Notes under the pieces: generated by a model
What the model saw: the letters and a program-made list of their open reading frames with translations, nothing else
What the model was told of the DNA's origin: nothing
Database searches by the model: none
From: Alkalinema sp. RU_4_3
GTDB lineage: Bacteria; Cyanobacteriota; Cyanobacteriia; Leptolyngbyales; Leptolyngbyaceae
DNA length: 43,290 nucleotides
Direction: 5' to 3'
Assembly: GCA_012031975.1 (NCBI GenBank)
Contig: JAAUSA010000015.1
Coordinates: 1-43,290 of the forward strand
Made by a program: the position numbers and the translations under genes
Part shown: positions 27,120 to 35,196 of the stretch, piece after piece
How positions within the stretch are numbered: the stretch's first letter is position 1
How the letters are laid out: every line of letters begins with the position of its first letter

Positions 27120-27995
27120 CTAAAGACTATCAACCCGCTTCTCCAAGGCCGTTTGTGTCCGTTTTGGTACCGTTGAAAGCAGATCGTAGCCCGTGATCGC
27201 CTCGATCGCATCCACCGAAACCCGATAATTCTGCCAGGGCATATCTTTAATCCCCTGCTCATTCGGCATCGACACCGCGATCACCCGCGTTTTACTCGTA
27301 ATTGCAGGCGTTGCACTCGGACCATCTAGCACTACGATTACCTTCCAAGTCATTTTGGGCACCGCAACTTTGCCACGGGCGATCGTCGTCGCAGGTCCAT
27401 TTTTGCCAATGCCGCCATCGCCTGTGCCGCCTGCAATGATGTAAAGTTCCTTCCCCTGACGCACGAGATCGCGGCTGTAGGACTCCAATTTTTCCCAGGG
27501 ACCCTGGTTGTTGTCCGGGGCCTGGGGCAGGATGTTGCTCATGAGGAACACGCTCTGGCTGTCCTCGGGGGTGCGATTGCGATCGGCCGCCGGAACCATG
27601 TGACCGCGATCGAATCCACTGCCGTTATAGTCATTCTGCGTCACCACCGGGATACCCGCCCCGAGTGTCGTGTCAGGCATGAAGAGACGACGGGGGAGAT
27701 TGCCCAACCAGGAGGCATTGAGCTGCCAGCTCGTCCAGTTGGGAATACCGCGATCGGCGTTGTAGGACAGGACGTATTGGGGGCGGGCGACGAGGAGATT
27801 GTTGCGATCGATCGCTGTGGCTTGGCTGGGGTTGCCGAGGAGGAGATTGGGGTTGGGGGCAATGGCCGCAGGCATTCCAGGGGCCGTCACGGCTAGGGTG
27901 AGGCGGGGTCTTCTGGCCTGGAGGGCCGCCTGACTGAGACCAACGAGAACGATGGTTGTAAGGAGGGTTGTTTTGAATAGGGCTTTGAAATTCAT
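27120..27995 (-). CDS. Exported DNA/RNA non-specific endonuclease (NucA-like)
   Basis: 291 residues. The N-terminal signal peptide (FKTTLLTTIVLVGLSQAALQ) indicates export. The His-Me nuclease core has the signature FDRGHMVPAADRNR with the catalytic histidine, then SNILPQAPDNNQGPWEKLES with the metal-binding asparagine. The C-terminal part (KVAVPKMTWKVIVVLDG) is typical of the family. NucA of Anabaena is the best-known relative and degrades single- and double-stranded DNA and RNA. The gene is monocistronic by its surroundings; two CCTAGG-containing palindromes lie in its upstream region. Confidence 0.85.
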   Translation of the reverse strand: MNFKALFKTTLLTTIVLVGLSQAALQARRPRLTLAVTAPGMPAAIAPNPNLLLGNPSQATAIDRNNLLVARPQYVLSYNADRGIPNWTSWQLNASWLGNLPRRLFMPDTTLGAGIPVVTQNDYNGSGFDRGHMVPAADRNRTPEDSQSVFLMSNILPQAPDNNQGPWEKLESYSRDLVRQGKELYIIAGGTGDGGIGKNGPATTIARGKVAVPKMTWKVIVVLDGPSATPAITSKTRVIAVSMPNEQGIKDMPWQNYRVSVDAIEAITGYDLLSTVPKRTQTALEKRVDSL

Positions 27996-28069
27996 AGAAA
28001 GCCTGCCTAGGGAACGGTGTATGTATATCCACTACACCACCATCGCCCACCGCTCCGCAAAGTCGCCCC

Positions 28070-28103
28070 TACCCTAGGGGGTAACTTTCCTCTCTCCTAG
28101 GGT
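28070..28103. promoter_or_regulatory. TACCC/GGGTA palindromes upstream of the nuclease gene
   Basis: TACCCTAGGGGGTA (28070-28083) is a near-perfect inverted repeat, and CCTAGGGTA (28096-28104) repeats its half-site about one and a half turns further on. A third CCTAGG lies at 28010-28015, nearer the nuclease start. TACCC-type half-sites arranged head to head are typical of operators of NarL/FixJ-family response regulators, so this could be a regulatory site for the nuclease gene. That is inference only. Confidence 0.35.
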
Positions 28104-28113
28104 AAATCTGGCT

Positions 28114-28845
28114 TTATGTCTTGGGTTCAGGGGTTTGCTTGGCCCGTTCGAGATCGCGCACTACGTCGCCCCAATGGGCCGCAATCAGTTGTCCTACTAC
28201 TGTCACGCCACCTTTGCCGTCCGGTTTTAGTACGATCGCTTCGCCCTCACTCGGGATGACATTGAGGGCCATCACATTGCCCAGATGGCCGATTAGGATG
28301 GTGTTTTGGGTGGGGCTGTGGGGTTGGTTGACTAGGGCGATTAGATCCTGGGCCACATTGTCCTTGGTTCGTTTTAGCGTTTGGTTTTGGACCATGAGCT
28401 GGTTGGTCACCTTAAAATCTTGGAAGGCCTGTTTTGCGGTGTCCTTCGATCGACAGATGGGGCTGCTTAGGACCTGTTCGATCGGAATATTCAGCAGGCG
28501 AAAGGCTTGGCCGGCTTCTTGGCTCGAAGCGATTCCGGCGGGAGAAAGCATGCGCTGGCCGTCGCAGGTGGTGAAATCGTAGGGGAGGCGATCGCGAATA
28601 ATCTCCGTCATAGTGGTCCGTTCGTGGCGGAAGAACAGGGTATAGCCGCCCTTCTGAACCATTTGGACGAGCTGCATCACTTCGGGGGTGGTATGCAGAT
28701 GGGATGGATAGGTACTATTGGGTGCTGCGCCTGAGTGATTGTGGCCGGGATTACTGAAGCTGGGGATCGCAAGTAGTCCGCTCAGCACAAAACCCACAAT
28801 CATTGATTGAATAAATCGAAAGCTGAACCGATTGGGAGAGATCAT
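28114..28845 (-). CDS. Exported histidine-phosphatase-family protein
   Basis: 243 residues with an N-terminal membrane/signal segment (SMIVGFVLSGLLAIPSFS). The histidine phosphatase fold has the phosphohistidine motif as TLFFRHERTT (RHE where most relatives have RHG), LSSPICRSKDTA with its conserved arginine, and the second histidine in ILIGHLGNVMAL. A histidine-rich stretch (NPGHNHSGAAPNSTYPSHLH) after the signal might bind metal. The substrate is unknown; secreted members are often phosphate-releasing or phytase-like. Confidence 0.75.
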   Translation of the reverse strand: MISPNRFSFRFIQSMIVGFVLSGLLAIPSFSNPGHNHSGAAPNSTYPSHLHTTPEVMQLVQMVQKGGYTLFFRHERTTMTEIIRDRLPYDFTTCDGQRMLSPAGIASSQEAGQAFRLLNIPIEQVLSSPICRSKDTAKQAFQDFKVTNQLMVQNQTLKRTKDNVAQDLIALVNQPHSPTQNTILIGHLGNVMALNVIPSEGEAIVLKPDGKGGVTVVGQLIAAHWGDVVRDLERAKQTPEPKT

Positions 28846-28997
28846 AATGAAAAATGGTTAATCGCTAATCCCCATTATTAAAGCAAAGGTGCTGTTCTAG
28901 ATATTTGGTTTGACAATATTTCGCTTTCGTTACGTATGACAGGCTGTCTGTTGAACTTTCCAGAATTGTTTTCCACAATAGGAGAACTCTTCACAAA

Positions 28998-29924
28998 ATG
29001 TCTATGCTTAATTTTCTGACCCGCGCTGTCACGACATTGATGGTCATTATGATGTTTTGCGGTCTCTTGCCAGGGTCAGCCATGGCTTGTTCTCTGGCAG
29101 AAACGATCGATCCCCGCACAGCCTCGGCGTTTCAGCTCGGCCTAGTGGCAGCAGAGCAGAAGGACTATGGCCAGACGATCGCCCAGTTTACCCAGGCCAT
29201 TGAAGAATCTGATCATCTAGCCGCCGCCTACAGCAACCGCTGTCTAGCCTATCTCCAAACCAAACATTTCCAAGCGGCCATCGAAGACTGTAGCCAAGCC
29301 ATCGATCGCGATCGATCTCAGACAGAAGCCTACCTGAATCGCGGCATGGCCCACCATCATCTCGGTGACTATAGTGCCGCCATCAAAGATGTGAATCGCC
29401 TGCTCAAGCTTGATCCCAAGGACTTTCGAGCCTATTTCAATCGGGGTTTGGCCCAGGCTGAATTAGGTAAGCCTGAGCTGGCCCTGGAGGACTATGCTAA
29501 AGCAATCGAATATCGGAAAAATGCCCAGTATGATGAAATCTCGGCGATCTATATGGAGACGGGCCTAAGCCACTTTGAGCTAAAAGACTTTGACCGTGCC
29601 ATTGAGAATTTGACCCAGGCGATCGCCTGGAATAAGAGCAACAGTCAGGCTTACTACAATCGAGGTTCTGTCTATAGCCAGCAGCAAAACTATGCCGCAG
29701 CTCTCCAGGATTTCGATCAAGTCTTGGCCCTCAATGAGCAAAACGCCGAGGCTTACCTCAACCGAGGGGTTGTTGCCTACAACCTGGGACAAACAGCCTC
29801 TGCCCAGCAGGACTTGCAACAGGCTGCCCAAACCTTTTGGCATCAGGGCCAGGTTGATGCCTATAAAAGGACCATCGATTTAATCGCGAAGTTCCAGCAA
29901 GGTCATGCATCGGCTATGGGATAG
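28998..29924 (+). CDS. Exported TPR-repeat protein
   Basis: 308 residues with a signal peptide (VTTLMVIMMFCGLLPGSAMA) and at least six tetratricopeptide repeats. Examples are AAYSNRCLAYLQTKHFQAAI, AYLNRGMAHHHLGDYSAAIK, AYFNRGLAQAELGKPELALE, AYYNRGSVYSQQQNYAAALQ and AYLNRGVVAYNLGQTASAQQ. A Shine-Dalgarno AGGAGA lies 13 bases before the ATG. TPR proteins of this kind are adaptors in protein assembly. Cytochrome c6 follows 118 bases downstream in the same direction, but a separate promoter is likely for it. Confidence 0.8.
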   Translation: MSMLNFLTRAVTTLMVIMMFCGLLPGSAMACSLAETIDPRTASAFQLGLVAAEQKDYGQTIAQFTQAIEESDHLAAAYSNRCLAYLQTKHFQAAIEDCSQAIDRDRSQTEAYLNRGMAHHHLGDYSAAIKDVNRLLKLDPKDFRAYFNRGLAQAELGKPELALEDYAKAIEYRKNAQYDEISAIYMETGLSHFELKDFDRAIENLTQAIAWNKSNSQAYYNRGSVYSQQQNYAAALQDFDQVLALNEQNAEAYLNRGVVAYNLGQTASAQQDLQQAAQTFWHQGQVDAYKRTIDLIAKFQQGHASAMG

Positions 29925-30042
29925 GGCAAACTTCACAGAAGTTCATCTTTGACGGTCTGTCTTTTGACAATGTCGTGAGTCATTGGGGAAAATTAGCAAC
30001 TGTATGAGAAGTCCACTCCTTTTAAGGATTTTGCCCAAACCT

Positions 30043-30384
30043 ATGTTGAAGAAATTTTTTGCTGTGACGATCGCACTCTTCAGTGCCCTGCTATTGTTGG
30101 TAATCCCGCCTGCCTACGCTGGTGACGCGGATGCTGGGAAAACCGTGTTTGCCGCCAACTGCGCAGCTTGCCATATGGGCGGACGCAACGCTGTCAATCC
30201 TCAGAAAACCTTGCAAAAAGATGATTTGGTCCAGTATGGCATGTACGATGCTACTGCCATTATCACCCAGGTCACCAACGGCAAAGGGGCAATGCCTGCC
30301 TTCAGCACTAAACTCGATGCGACCCAAATCGAAAATGTTGCCGCCTATGTTCTCTCTAAAGCAGATGATGGTTGGGCAAAATAG
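30043..30384 (+). CDS. petJ: Cytochrome c6, soluble photosynthetic electron carrier
   Basis: 113 residues from the ATG at 30043 (MLKKFFAVTIALF), with a signal peptide ending PPAYA. The mature part has one haem-binding motif CAACH (in FAANCAACHMGGRN) and the methionine ligand in GAMPAFSTKLD. It ends LSKADDGWAK, as in cytochromes c6. It carries electrons from cytochrome b6f to photosystem I (or oxidase) in the thylakoid lumen and in many cyanobacteria replaces plastocyanin under copper shortage. I see no plastocyanin gene here. The longer frame from 29983 has no signal-like start. Confidence 0.9.
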   Translation: MLKKFFAVTIALFSALLLLVIPPAYAGDADAGKTVFAANCAACHMGGRNAVNPQKTLQKDDLVQYGMYDATAIITQVTNGKGAMPAFSTKLDATQIENVAAYVLSKADDGWAK

Positions 30385-30470
30385 TCATTGCCTGACCTGA
30401 AAATTGGGTCAACTTTGATGGGAGAGGTGGGCGATCGCGCAGCAAATTTAATAACCCTCTCACATAAAAT

Positions 30471-30510
30471 CTGCCGACGCACCTTAATTTGAACCAAGGT
30501 GAGTCGGCAG
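30471..30510. terminator. Strong hairpin between convergent petJ and the HupE-like gene
   Basis: CTGCCGAC-CACCTT pairs with AAGGTG-GTCGGCAG across one internal mismatch, a 14-bp stem. On the minus strand ATTTTATG follows, so it may terminate the HupE-like transcript; on the plus strand no U-tract follows. Confidence 0.6.
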
Positions 30511-30525
30511 CTTGATAGTGGACAA

Positions 30526-31617
30526 TTAACCAATCGCAAAGGCCCGCTCCACCAACCAAACCATCCCCATGACAATAATTCCCCCAGAGGCCAAACGATG
30601 GAAATAGAGTCGCCATTGATCGCGATCGAGCAGTTTGTTAATCAACTTCAGCAGGAAGAAGCAAACCAACACGATCGCCACCTGCCCAATTTCGACGCCA
30701 ATATTAAAACTCGCAAGGCTGGCAAATAGGCTGCTTCGAGGAATCTGAATTTCCTTCAATACCCCGGCAAACCCCAAACCATGCAGCAACCCAAACCCAA
30801 AGGTCAGCATCCAACGGTGATCGAAGCTTTTGCGCCAAAGGTTTTCGACGGCGACATAGACAATGCTGAGGGCGATCGCACATTCCACAAATTGCGAGGG
30901 CAAACTCACGACATCTAAGACGGCCAAGGAGAGCGTTACTGAGTGAGAAACGGTGAACGCCGTCACAATCTTCAGCAGGTATTTCAGGTTGGTCCCGACC
31001 AATAGCAAGCTAATTAAAAACAAAATGTGATCGTACCCTATCAGAATATGTTCAATTCCCAGGGCGGCAAAACTGCTGACCTGCTGCCAGAGGGGGCGAT
31101 CGATTAAATTAAATTCCGACTGCGCAGGCGTAAATACCAAACTCTGGGATTTCCCCTGATAGGCTGCTGTGACTAAACAGCGTGATGCAGATGCATCCGG
31201 GGAGAAGAGTTTGTAGCGTAATGTGAGGGCTTCGATCGCACCTGGCCATTTATATTGCAGTCCTAAGCTGCTGTGGCTGGTGCCATTATTGGCTGAAGGG
31301 ATATTAGACGGCTGGTTAATGGCCCTAATTTCCCATTCCCCGACTTCGCCCTTTTGATTAAACAGAACGATCTTCTCGCCCATCTGTTTCTTTAATTCTG
31401 TCTGATGGCGATCGACCTCTTCCCCGGATAATTTCCCATCTTGATTGTCATCGGCAAACCCCACCAATCCCGTCGGAATCGTCAAATCAAAGGCAGCCTC
31501 CTGGGCTCCAATCCGAATATCGCCCACGGCCAGATCGGCCCAATGGGCTTGACTCGGAAAGGCGGTACAAAGGACGAGGAGGAGGGCGATCGCAAACTGG
31601 AGAAGTGGTTTACGCAT
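30526..31617 (-). CDS. HupE/UreJ-like membrane protein with extracytoplasmic domain
   Basis: 363 residues. A signal peptide (FAIALLLVLCTAFPSQAHWA) is followed by an exported domain of about 160 residues. It includes a calcium-loop-like motif DDNQDGKLSGEE (residues ~59-70). The C-terminal half has six or seven hydrophobic helices with the HupE/UreJ features ALGIEHILIGYDHILFLISL, AFTVSHSVTLSLAV and GFGLLHGLGFAGVL. HupE/UreJ proteins are thought to move nickel or cobalt, and histidine-rich helices like these fit metal transport. The long N-terminal domain is extra compared with the ~200-residue transporters. It follows the TPR gene by four bases, so the two are in one operon. Confidence 0.78.
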   Translation of the reverse strand: MRKPLLQFAIALLLVLCTAFPSQAHWADLAVGDIRIGAQEAAFDLTIPTGLVGFADDNQDGKLSGEEVDRHQTELKKQMGEKIVLFNQKGEVGEWEIRAINQPSNIPSANNGTSHSSLGLQYKWPGAIEALTLRYKLFSPDASASRCLVTAAYQGKSQSLVFTPAQSEFNLIDRPLWQQVSSFAALGIEHILIGYDHILFLISLLLVGTNLKYLLKIVTAFTVSHSVTLSLAVLDVVSLPSQFVECAIALSIVYVAVENLWRKSFDHRWMLTFGFGLLHGLGFAGVLKEIQIPRSSLFASLASFNIGVEIGQVAIVLVCFFLLKLINKLLDRDQWRLYFHRLASGGIIVMGMVWLVERAFAIG

Positions 31618-31621
31618 GGGT

Positions 31622-32929
31622 TTATAGGGTATCTAGACTAAGTTGTTTAGCGGCATCAAACGTCGGATCGAGCTGTTTGGCCTTGGTTTGATAAGCATTC
31701 GCACCATTGCTGTTACCTAAGGCCTGCTCAATCTGGGCAGCCTGCTGGAAGAAACTTACCTGCTGAATGCCAGAATTTAACGCCTGCTTCATGGCCTCGC
31801 GGGCCTCAGGCAGACGATTGTTTAGCCTTAAAGCGCGTGCAAACACTGCCATGGTGGTGGCATCCTGGCGTACTTTGACTTCGGCTTCCATTAAGGTGAG
31901 GGCTTCTTTGACATCTTGGTTTTGGGCGCGATCGAGGAGTAATTGGGCGAGTTCCCGGCGGTGGCCAAATTCGCTATCCTGGCGCAGGAGGTTTTCCGCC
32001 TGCTGGAGCAGGGCGTCGGGGGATTGGTTTTGCAGTTGCTTGATCCGAGCTTGGCCGCGAAGGATGGTGTGGTCGTAGACGTTGGGGGTGCCTTTGTGGT
32101 CTTCGGCTAGCTGATTGTAGTAGCGATTGGCTTGGTCATAATTGCCGCGCTGGGTTTCTAAGGCGGCTAGATATAATAGAGCTAAGGGATAGTTGGGAAC
32201 GAGCGTTAAGGCTTTTGTATAGAGTTCATGGGCGCGATCGATCTGTCCATGATGGTAGAAATGCCGCCCAAGTAAAACCCGAGTCTGAGCCGAAGCCGCT
32301 TCTTCGCCCCGTTCTTCGACTTCTAGACCGAATTGAAAGGTTTTGGCCGCAGAGGTTTTACCCTGGGCATCTTCGACAAGGCCTTGGAGGGTGAAATTTC
32401 CGAGATTAGGGAGTTTGTCTACAAGGGGTTTGACCAAAACCTCGGCTTCTTTGAGGCGGCCTGTGGCAAGATAGCAGGTGATCAATATCGATTTAGCTTC
32501 GTCGCTATTGGGTTTAGTCTGCAAAACCGTTTTGGCGATCGATTCCGCCTGTTTAAAGTCATGTTTTGCCTGGGCGACTTGGGCCAGAATTAGGCTAGCG
32601 CTGTCTTTTGCGACGGGGGATTGGGCGATCGATCGGTTGGCGGTTTGTTCCGCGAGTAAATACCAACTGACATCGCCTGTGGCTTTGCCGAGTCTCCAAT
32701 AGGCGGCGGCGAGGGCGGCAAGTTCTAGGCCGCTGGTGGGGTTTTGCTGGACTTTGGCTTGGTAGAAGGCTAGTTCTTTTTGGAGGCTGGCTTGGCGGGG
32801 ATTTAGCGATCGAGGTTTAGATAGGGGTGTTTGGGAACCTCGGACAATCAGGAGAATGGCGATTGTGGCGAGTAGTGATAGGGCAATTGGGAAATAGCGA
32901 TTGCGCGGGAAGGTCCGTAGGTTGTTCAT
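31622..32929 (-). CDS. Membrane-anchored TPR-repeat protein
   Basis: 435 residues. An N-terminal membrane anchor (YFPIALSLLATIAILLIVRG) is followed by repeated helical TPR-like units, among them AALAAAYWRLGKATGDVSWY, PNYPLALLYLAALETQRGNY and REAMKQALNSGIQQVSFFQQ. The anchor implies that the repeats face the periplasm or lumen side, next to the exported domain of HupE. It lies between the DUF4331 gene (110 bases upstream) and the HupE-like gene (4 bases downstream), all on the minus strand. Confidence 0.75.
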   Translation of the reverse strand: MNNLRTFPRNRYFPIALSLLATIAILLIVRGSQTPLSKPRSLNPRQASLQKELAFYQAKVQQNPTSGLELAALAAAYWRLGKATGDVSWYLLAEQTANRSIAQSPVAKDSASLILAQVAQAKHDFKQAESIAKTVLQTKPNSDEAKSILITCYLATGRLKEAEVLVKPLVDKLPNLGNFTLQGLVEDAQGKTSAAKTFQFGLEVEERGEEAASAQTRVLLGRHFYHHGQIDRAHELYTKALTLVPNYPLALLYLAALETQRGNYDQANRYYNQLAEDHKGTPNVYDHTILRGQARIKQLQNQSPDALLQQAENLLRQDSEFGHRRELAQLLLDRAQNQDVKEALTLMEAEVKVRQDATTMAVFARALRLNNRLPEAREAMKQALNSGIQQVSFFQQAAQIEQALGNSNGANAYQTKAKQLDPTFDAAKQLSLDTL

Positions 32930-32975
32930 GGTGGTGTGGTTTACATTTAATCGCTGCGCTGGGCGATCCCCCGCA

Positions 32976-32994
32976 TCCCCCTTAAAAAGGGGGA
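32976..32994. repeat. Short palindromic repeat (CCCCCTT...AAGGGGG)
   Basis: TCCCCCTTAAAAAGGGGGA is a near-perfect 8-bp stem with a 3-base loop, lying between the DUF4331 and TPR genes. The same core occurs as a dispersed repeat in many cyanobacterial genomes. On the minus strand TTTTT falls inside it rather than after it, so it is not a plain terminator. Confidence 0.5.
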
Positions 32995-33039
32995 CGTTGA
33001 GTTTGGGTTAGAGGGATCGGTGACGTTGTTTAGTAACAG

Positions 33040-34245
33040 TTAATTAGGGACAGCGAGATAGGGGAACTGTCGTGCCAAGGGTTGGTGGCCTTGGGCGGGA
33101 TTGCTGCCTGTGCCATTGTAGGAGACATTGTCGGAGGGAACCGCACCGTTGCTCAGAACGTTGAGGGTCTGATCTATTGTGTCATCCAACAGCAGTCGGC
33201 CTGCAATGGGCGATCCTTTACTGTTCGCTGCACTGACATAGCCACTGGGAATGCTGGTGTCAATTCGCATGACATCCGGCAGGAATGCGCCGAGCAGGAA
33301 ATTAGCGCGCTGATCGCTATTACCCAGGGCCATTAGGACGGTTTTCGCCTCGGCCCGTACGGGTGCAGCAGCAGGGGTCAAATCTGCAGTGGGTGGAATG
33401 CTGTTAAAGGCATTTAAGAAATCATTGGTAATCACCAAACCTTCATTAATACCAGGGCGACCCAATCGCTCAACCTGGGTATATTTACCATTTCTAGGAT
33501 CGCGCACCGAAATCGTTTCCCAGACATCAAAGACGGTGGTCGTTGTGCCATTTCTCAGGACAGGGCGAGGGACGCGGGCAACGATCGCATTGACGTTATA
33601 CCCCTTGGCAAAGTCCAGGGCCTGGCTGGCCGGACGGAAACCGACGGAAGGACCGATTTTTGCTAGGCCCGCCCGCACGCGGAAGAACTGTTCCACATCG
33701 AAGAAGAAGGGATCTTCGCGCAGACCCGCGAAGGTTTCGACGTAGCGGCCACTGACGGTCATGCGATTGACGATCGGGGCAGCATTCGGATCAGGAGCCA
33801 AGGGTGTCGTTTTGCCCCCATTCACGGAAAGGACTTTGCCATTGGCCAGCGTCGTCAGTCGAAACTCCTGCTGATTGTTCGCCTTAGGCTGCGAAAATTC
33901 GTAGCGCAGAACAATATCGTCTTTGCCTGTGGGAATGGACTCCTGATTGGCCGCATGGCTAATGTGGAACTCGTAGCGCGCATTGGGATTGAAGAAATAC
34001 TGCTGACGGGCCACCGATCGTGGATTCGTATTCATCACCAAGATCAAGTCCCCATCCTGGGCGGCAGGGTTTTGGTCTTTTTCTCGGAAGACGTAGAGGT
34101 CCGTGAGATTGACGTTGCGAGCCTTGGTTCCCGTTTCGCCGTCATCATGGTCCGAGGCAACAACAAAGCGAGGAGAAATGGCAGCAACGGCGGCAACCGC
34201 AACGGCAGCGGTAATGGCAGCCTGGAACAGGCGATTTCGTTTCAT
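33040..34245 (-). CDS. Exported DUF4331 protein
   Basis: 401 residues from the ATG at 34245 (MKRNRLFQAAITAAVAVAAV); the frame is open further up to 34374 without a credible start. The signal peptide is followed by SDHDDGETGTKARNVNLTDL, YVFREKDQNPAAQDGDLILV and AARYEF-like strands, the DUF4331 fold seen in secreted bacterial proteins. The opening S-D-H-x-D-G is characteristic of the family and may bind metal. Function is unknown. It heads a set with a TPR protein and a HupE-like protein. A candidate ECF-type promoter lies just upstream, and the ChrR-like gene is divergent. Confidence 0.8.
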   Translation of the reverse strand: MKRNRLFQAAITAAVAVAAVAAISPRFVVASDHDDGETGTKARNVNLTDLYVFREKDQNPAAQDGDLILVMNTNPRSVARQQYFFNPNARYEFHISHAANQESIPTGKDDIVLRYEFSQPKANNQQEFRLTTLANGKVLSVNGGKTTPLAPDPNAAPIVNRMTVSGRYVETFAGLREDPFFFDVEQFFRVRAGLAKIGPSVGFRPASQALDFAKGYNVNAIVARVPRPVLRNGTTTTVFDVWETISVRDPRNGKYTQVERLGRPGINEGLVITNDFLNAFNSIPPTADLTPAAAPVRAEAKTVLMALGNSDQRANFLLGAFLPDVMRIDTSIPSGYVSAANSKGSPIAGRLLLDDTIDQTLNVLSNGAVPSDNVSYNGTGSNPAQGHQPLARQFPYLAVPN

Positions 34246-34274
34246 AGTCTGTATATCCTGTTGAAGAGTGAATA

Positions 34275-34302
34275 TTCGATAGTTTGGAAACCTGTGGGTT
34301 CC
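34275..34302 (-). promoter_or_regulatory. Candidate ECF-sigma-type promoter of the DUF4331 gene
   Basis: On the minus strand GGAACCC (34302-34296) is followed after exactly 16 bases by TCGAA (34279-34275). This matches the GGAAC -35 and TCnnA -10 spacing typical of extracytoplasmic-function sigma factors. The ATG is 30 bases further down (34245), a normal leader length. The match is by eye, and the sigma factor would have to be encoded elsewhere. Confidence 0.4.
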
Positions 34303-34510
34303 ATCACGACTTGTGGGGGAATACGGGGTAAGCGATCGATTGGATCTGTAGGGTTTAAAATGATTGATCGACATGAGGCGTCATAGCCGCTCGCTATTGT
34401 CGAAATTGGGGTGGTTCTTACCACAACAGCTCTGACAATCAACCGATCTTTGCCATCGCCCGCTTGGAACGTCTAGTATGGAGATCTAATAGCAGCTACT
34501 GAGGAACGCT

Positions 34511-35158
34511 ATGACCGATCAAGCTGTGGAGAACGCTGGGAATCCCAAAGCGTCCCCAGAACCCGCCTGTTTCCCTGAACTCGCCCCCATGTACGCCCTG
34601 AATTGTCTCAGTCCCCAGGAACGCGCCTGGGTGGAACAGCAAATGCTCGATTGTCCGGACCTGGCGGACGATATGGTCCAGCAGCAGATGATTGTGGCCG
34701 CCATGGCCTATGATGCAGAACTTCCCATAGAACTGGAGCCGCGTCTGCCTGCCCTGAAGAATCAACTGTTCGATCGCCTCCAGCTCGATCTGCCTGCTGA
34801 ACCGTCGCTCGAAACGCCGATGTCGGGGTTTGTGCCGTTTTTTGCGATGCGATCGAGCCAGCTCAATTGGCTGGATGCGCCTGTGCCCAAGGTGAAGATT
34901 GCGCTGATCTATGCCGATGAAACCACTAGAGAAAAAGTAGGGCTGCTCCGGGCCGAGGCCGATATGGTCTATCCCCGCCATCGCCACGGCGGCACCGAGG
35001 AAATCTATATGCTCAGTGGCGATCTGACCCTTGAAGGGATTGTTTATCACGGTGGGGACTATATTCGATCGGCTTCTGGATCGACCCATGGTGAAGCCTA
35101 CTCGCGGGAGGGCTGCATGTTTTTCTTCCGCAGCTCTATGGATGACGATTATTCCTAA
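34511..35158 (+). CDS. ChrR-like anti-sigma/cupin protein
   Basis: 215 residues with two parts. The N-terminal ~90 residues resemble an anti-sigma domain (LAPMYALNCLSPQERAWVEQ), but the His-x3-Cys-x2-Cys zinc site of classical ChrR is not present. The C-terminal part is a ChrR-like cupin: YPRHRHGGTEEIYMLSGDL with two metal-binding histidines and a glutamate, GGDYIRSASGSTHGEA with a third histidine. In Rhodobacter, ChrR holds an ECF sigma factor until singlet oxygen releases it. No sigma factor gene lies next to this one. It is divergent from the DUF4331 gene across a 265-bp intergenic region that holds the candidate ECF promoter. Confidence 0.78.
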   Translation: MTDQAVENAGNPKASPEPACFPELAPMYALNCLSPQERAWVEQQMLDCPDLADDMVQQQMIVAAMAYDAELPIELEPRLPALKNQLFDRLQLDLPAEPSLETPMSGFVPFFAMRSSQLNWLDAPVPKVKIALIYADETTREKVGLLRAEADMVYPRHRHGGTEEIYMLSGDLTLEGIVYHGGDYIRSASGSTHGEAYSREGCMFFFRSSMDDDYS

Positions 35159-35162
35159 CCCC

Positions 35163-35186
35163 AGCCCCGAGCTTAAGCTTGGGGCT
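35163..35186. terminator. Hairpin between convergent ChrR-like and metalloprotease genes
   Basis: AGCCCCGAGCTTAAGCTTGG continuing to GGCT forms a 24-base palindrome with one G-T pair, directly after the ChrR-like stop. It may end both convergent transcripts, but no T-run follows on either strand. Confidence 0.5.
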
Positions 35187-35196
35187 AAGACCGTGG

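Noticed and set aside
34246-34442. Upstream extension and small frame before the DUF4331 gene
   Set aside because: The signal peptide starts at the ATG at 34245 and the upstream frame has no coding character; this is promoter region.
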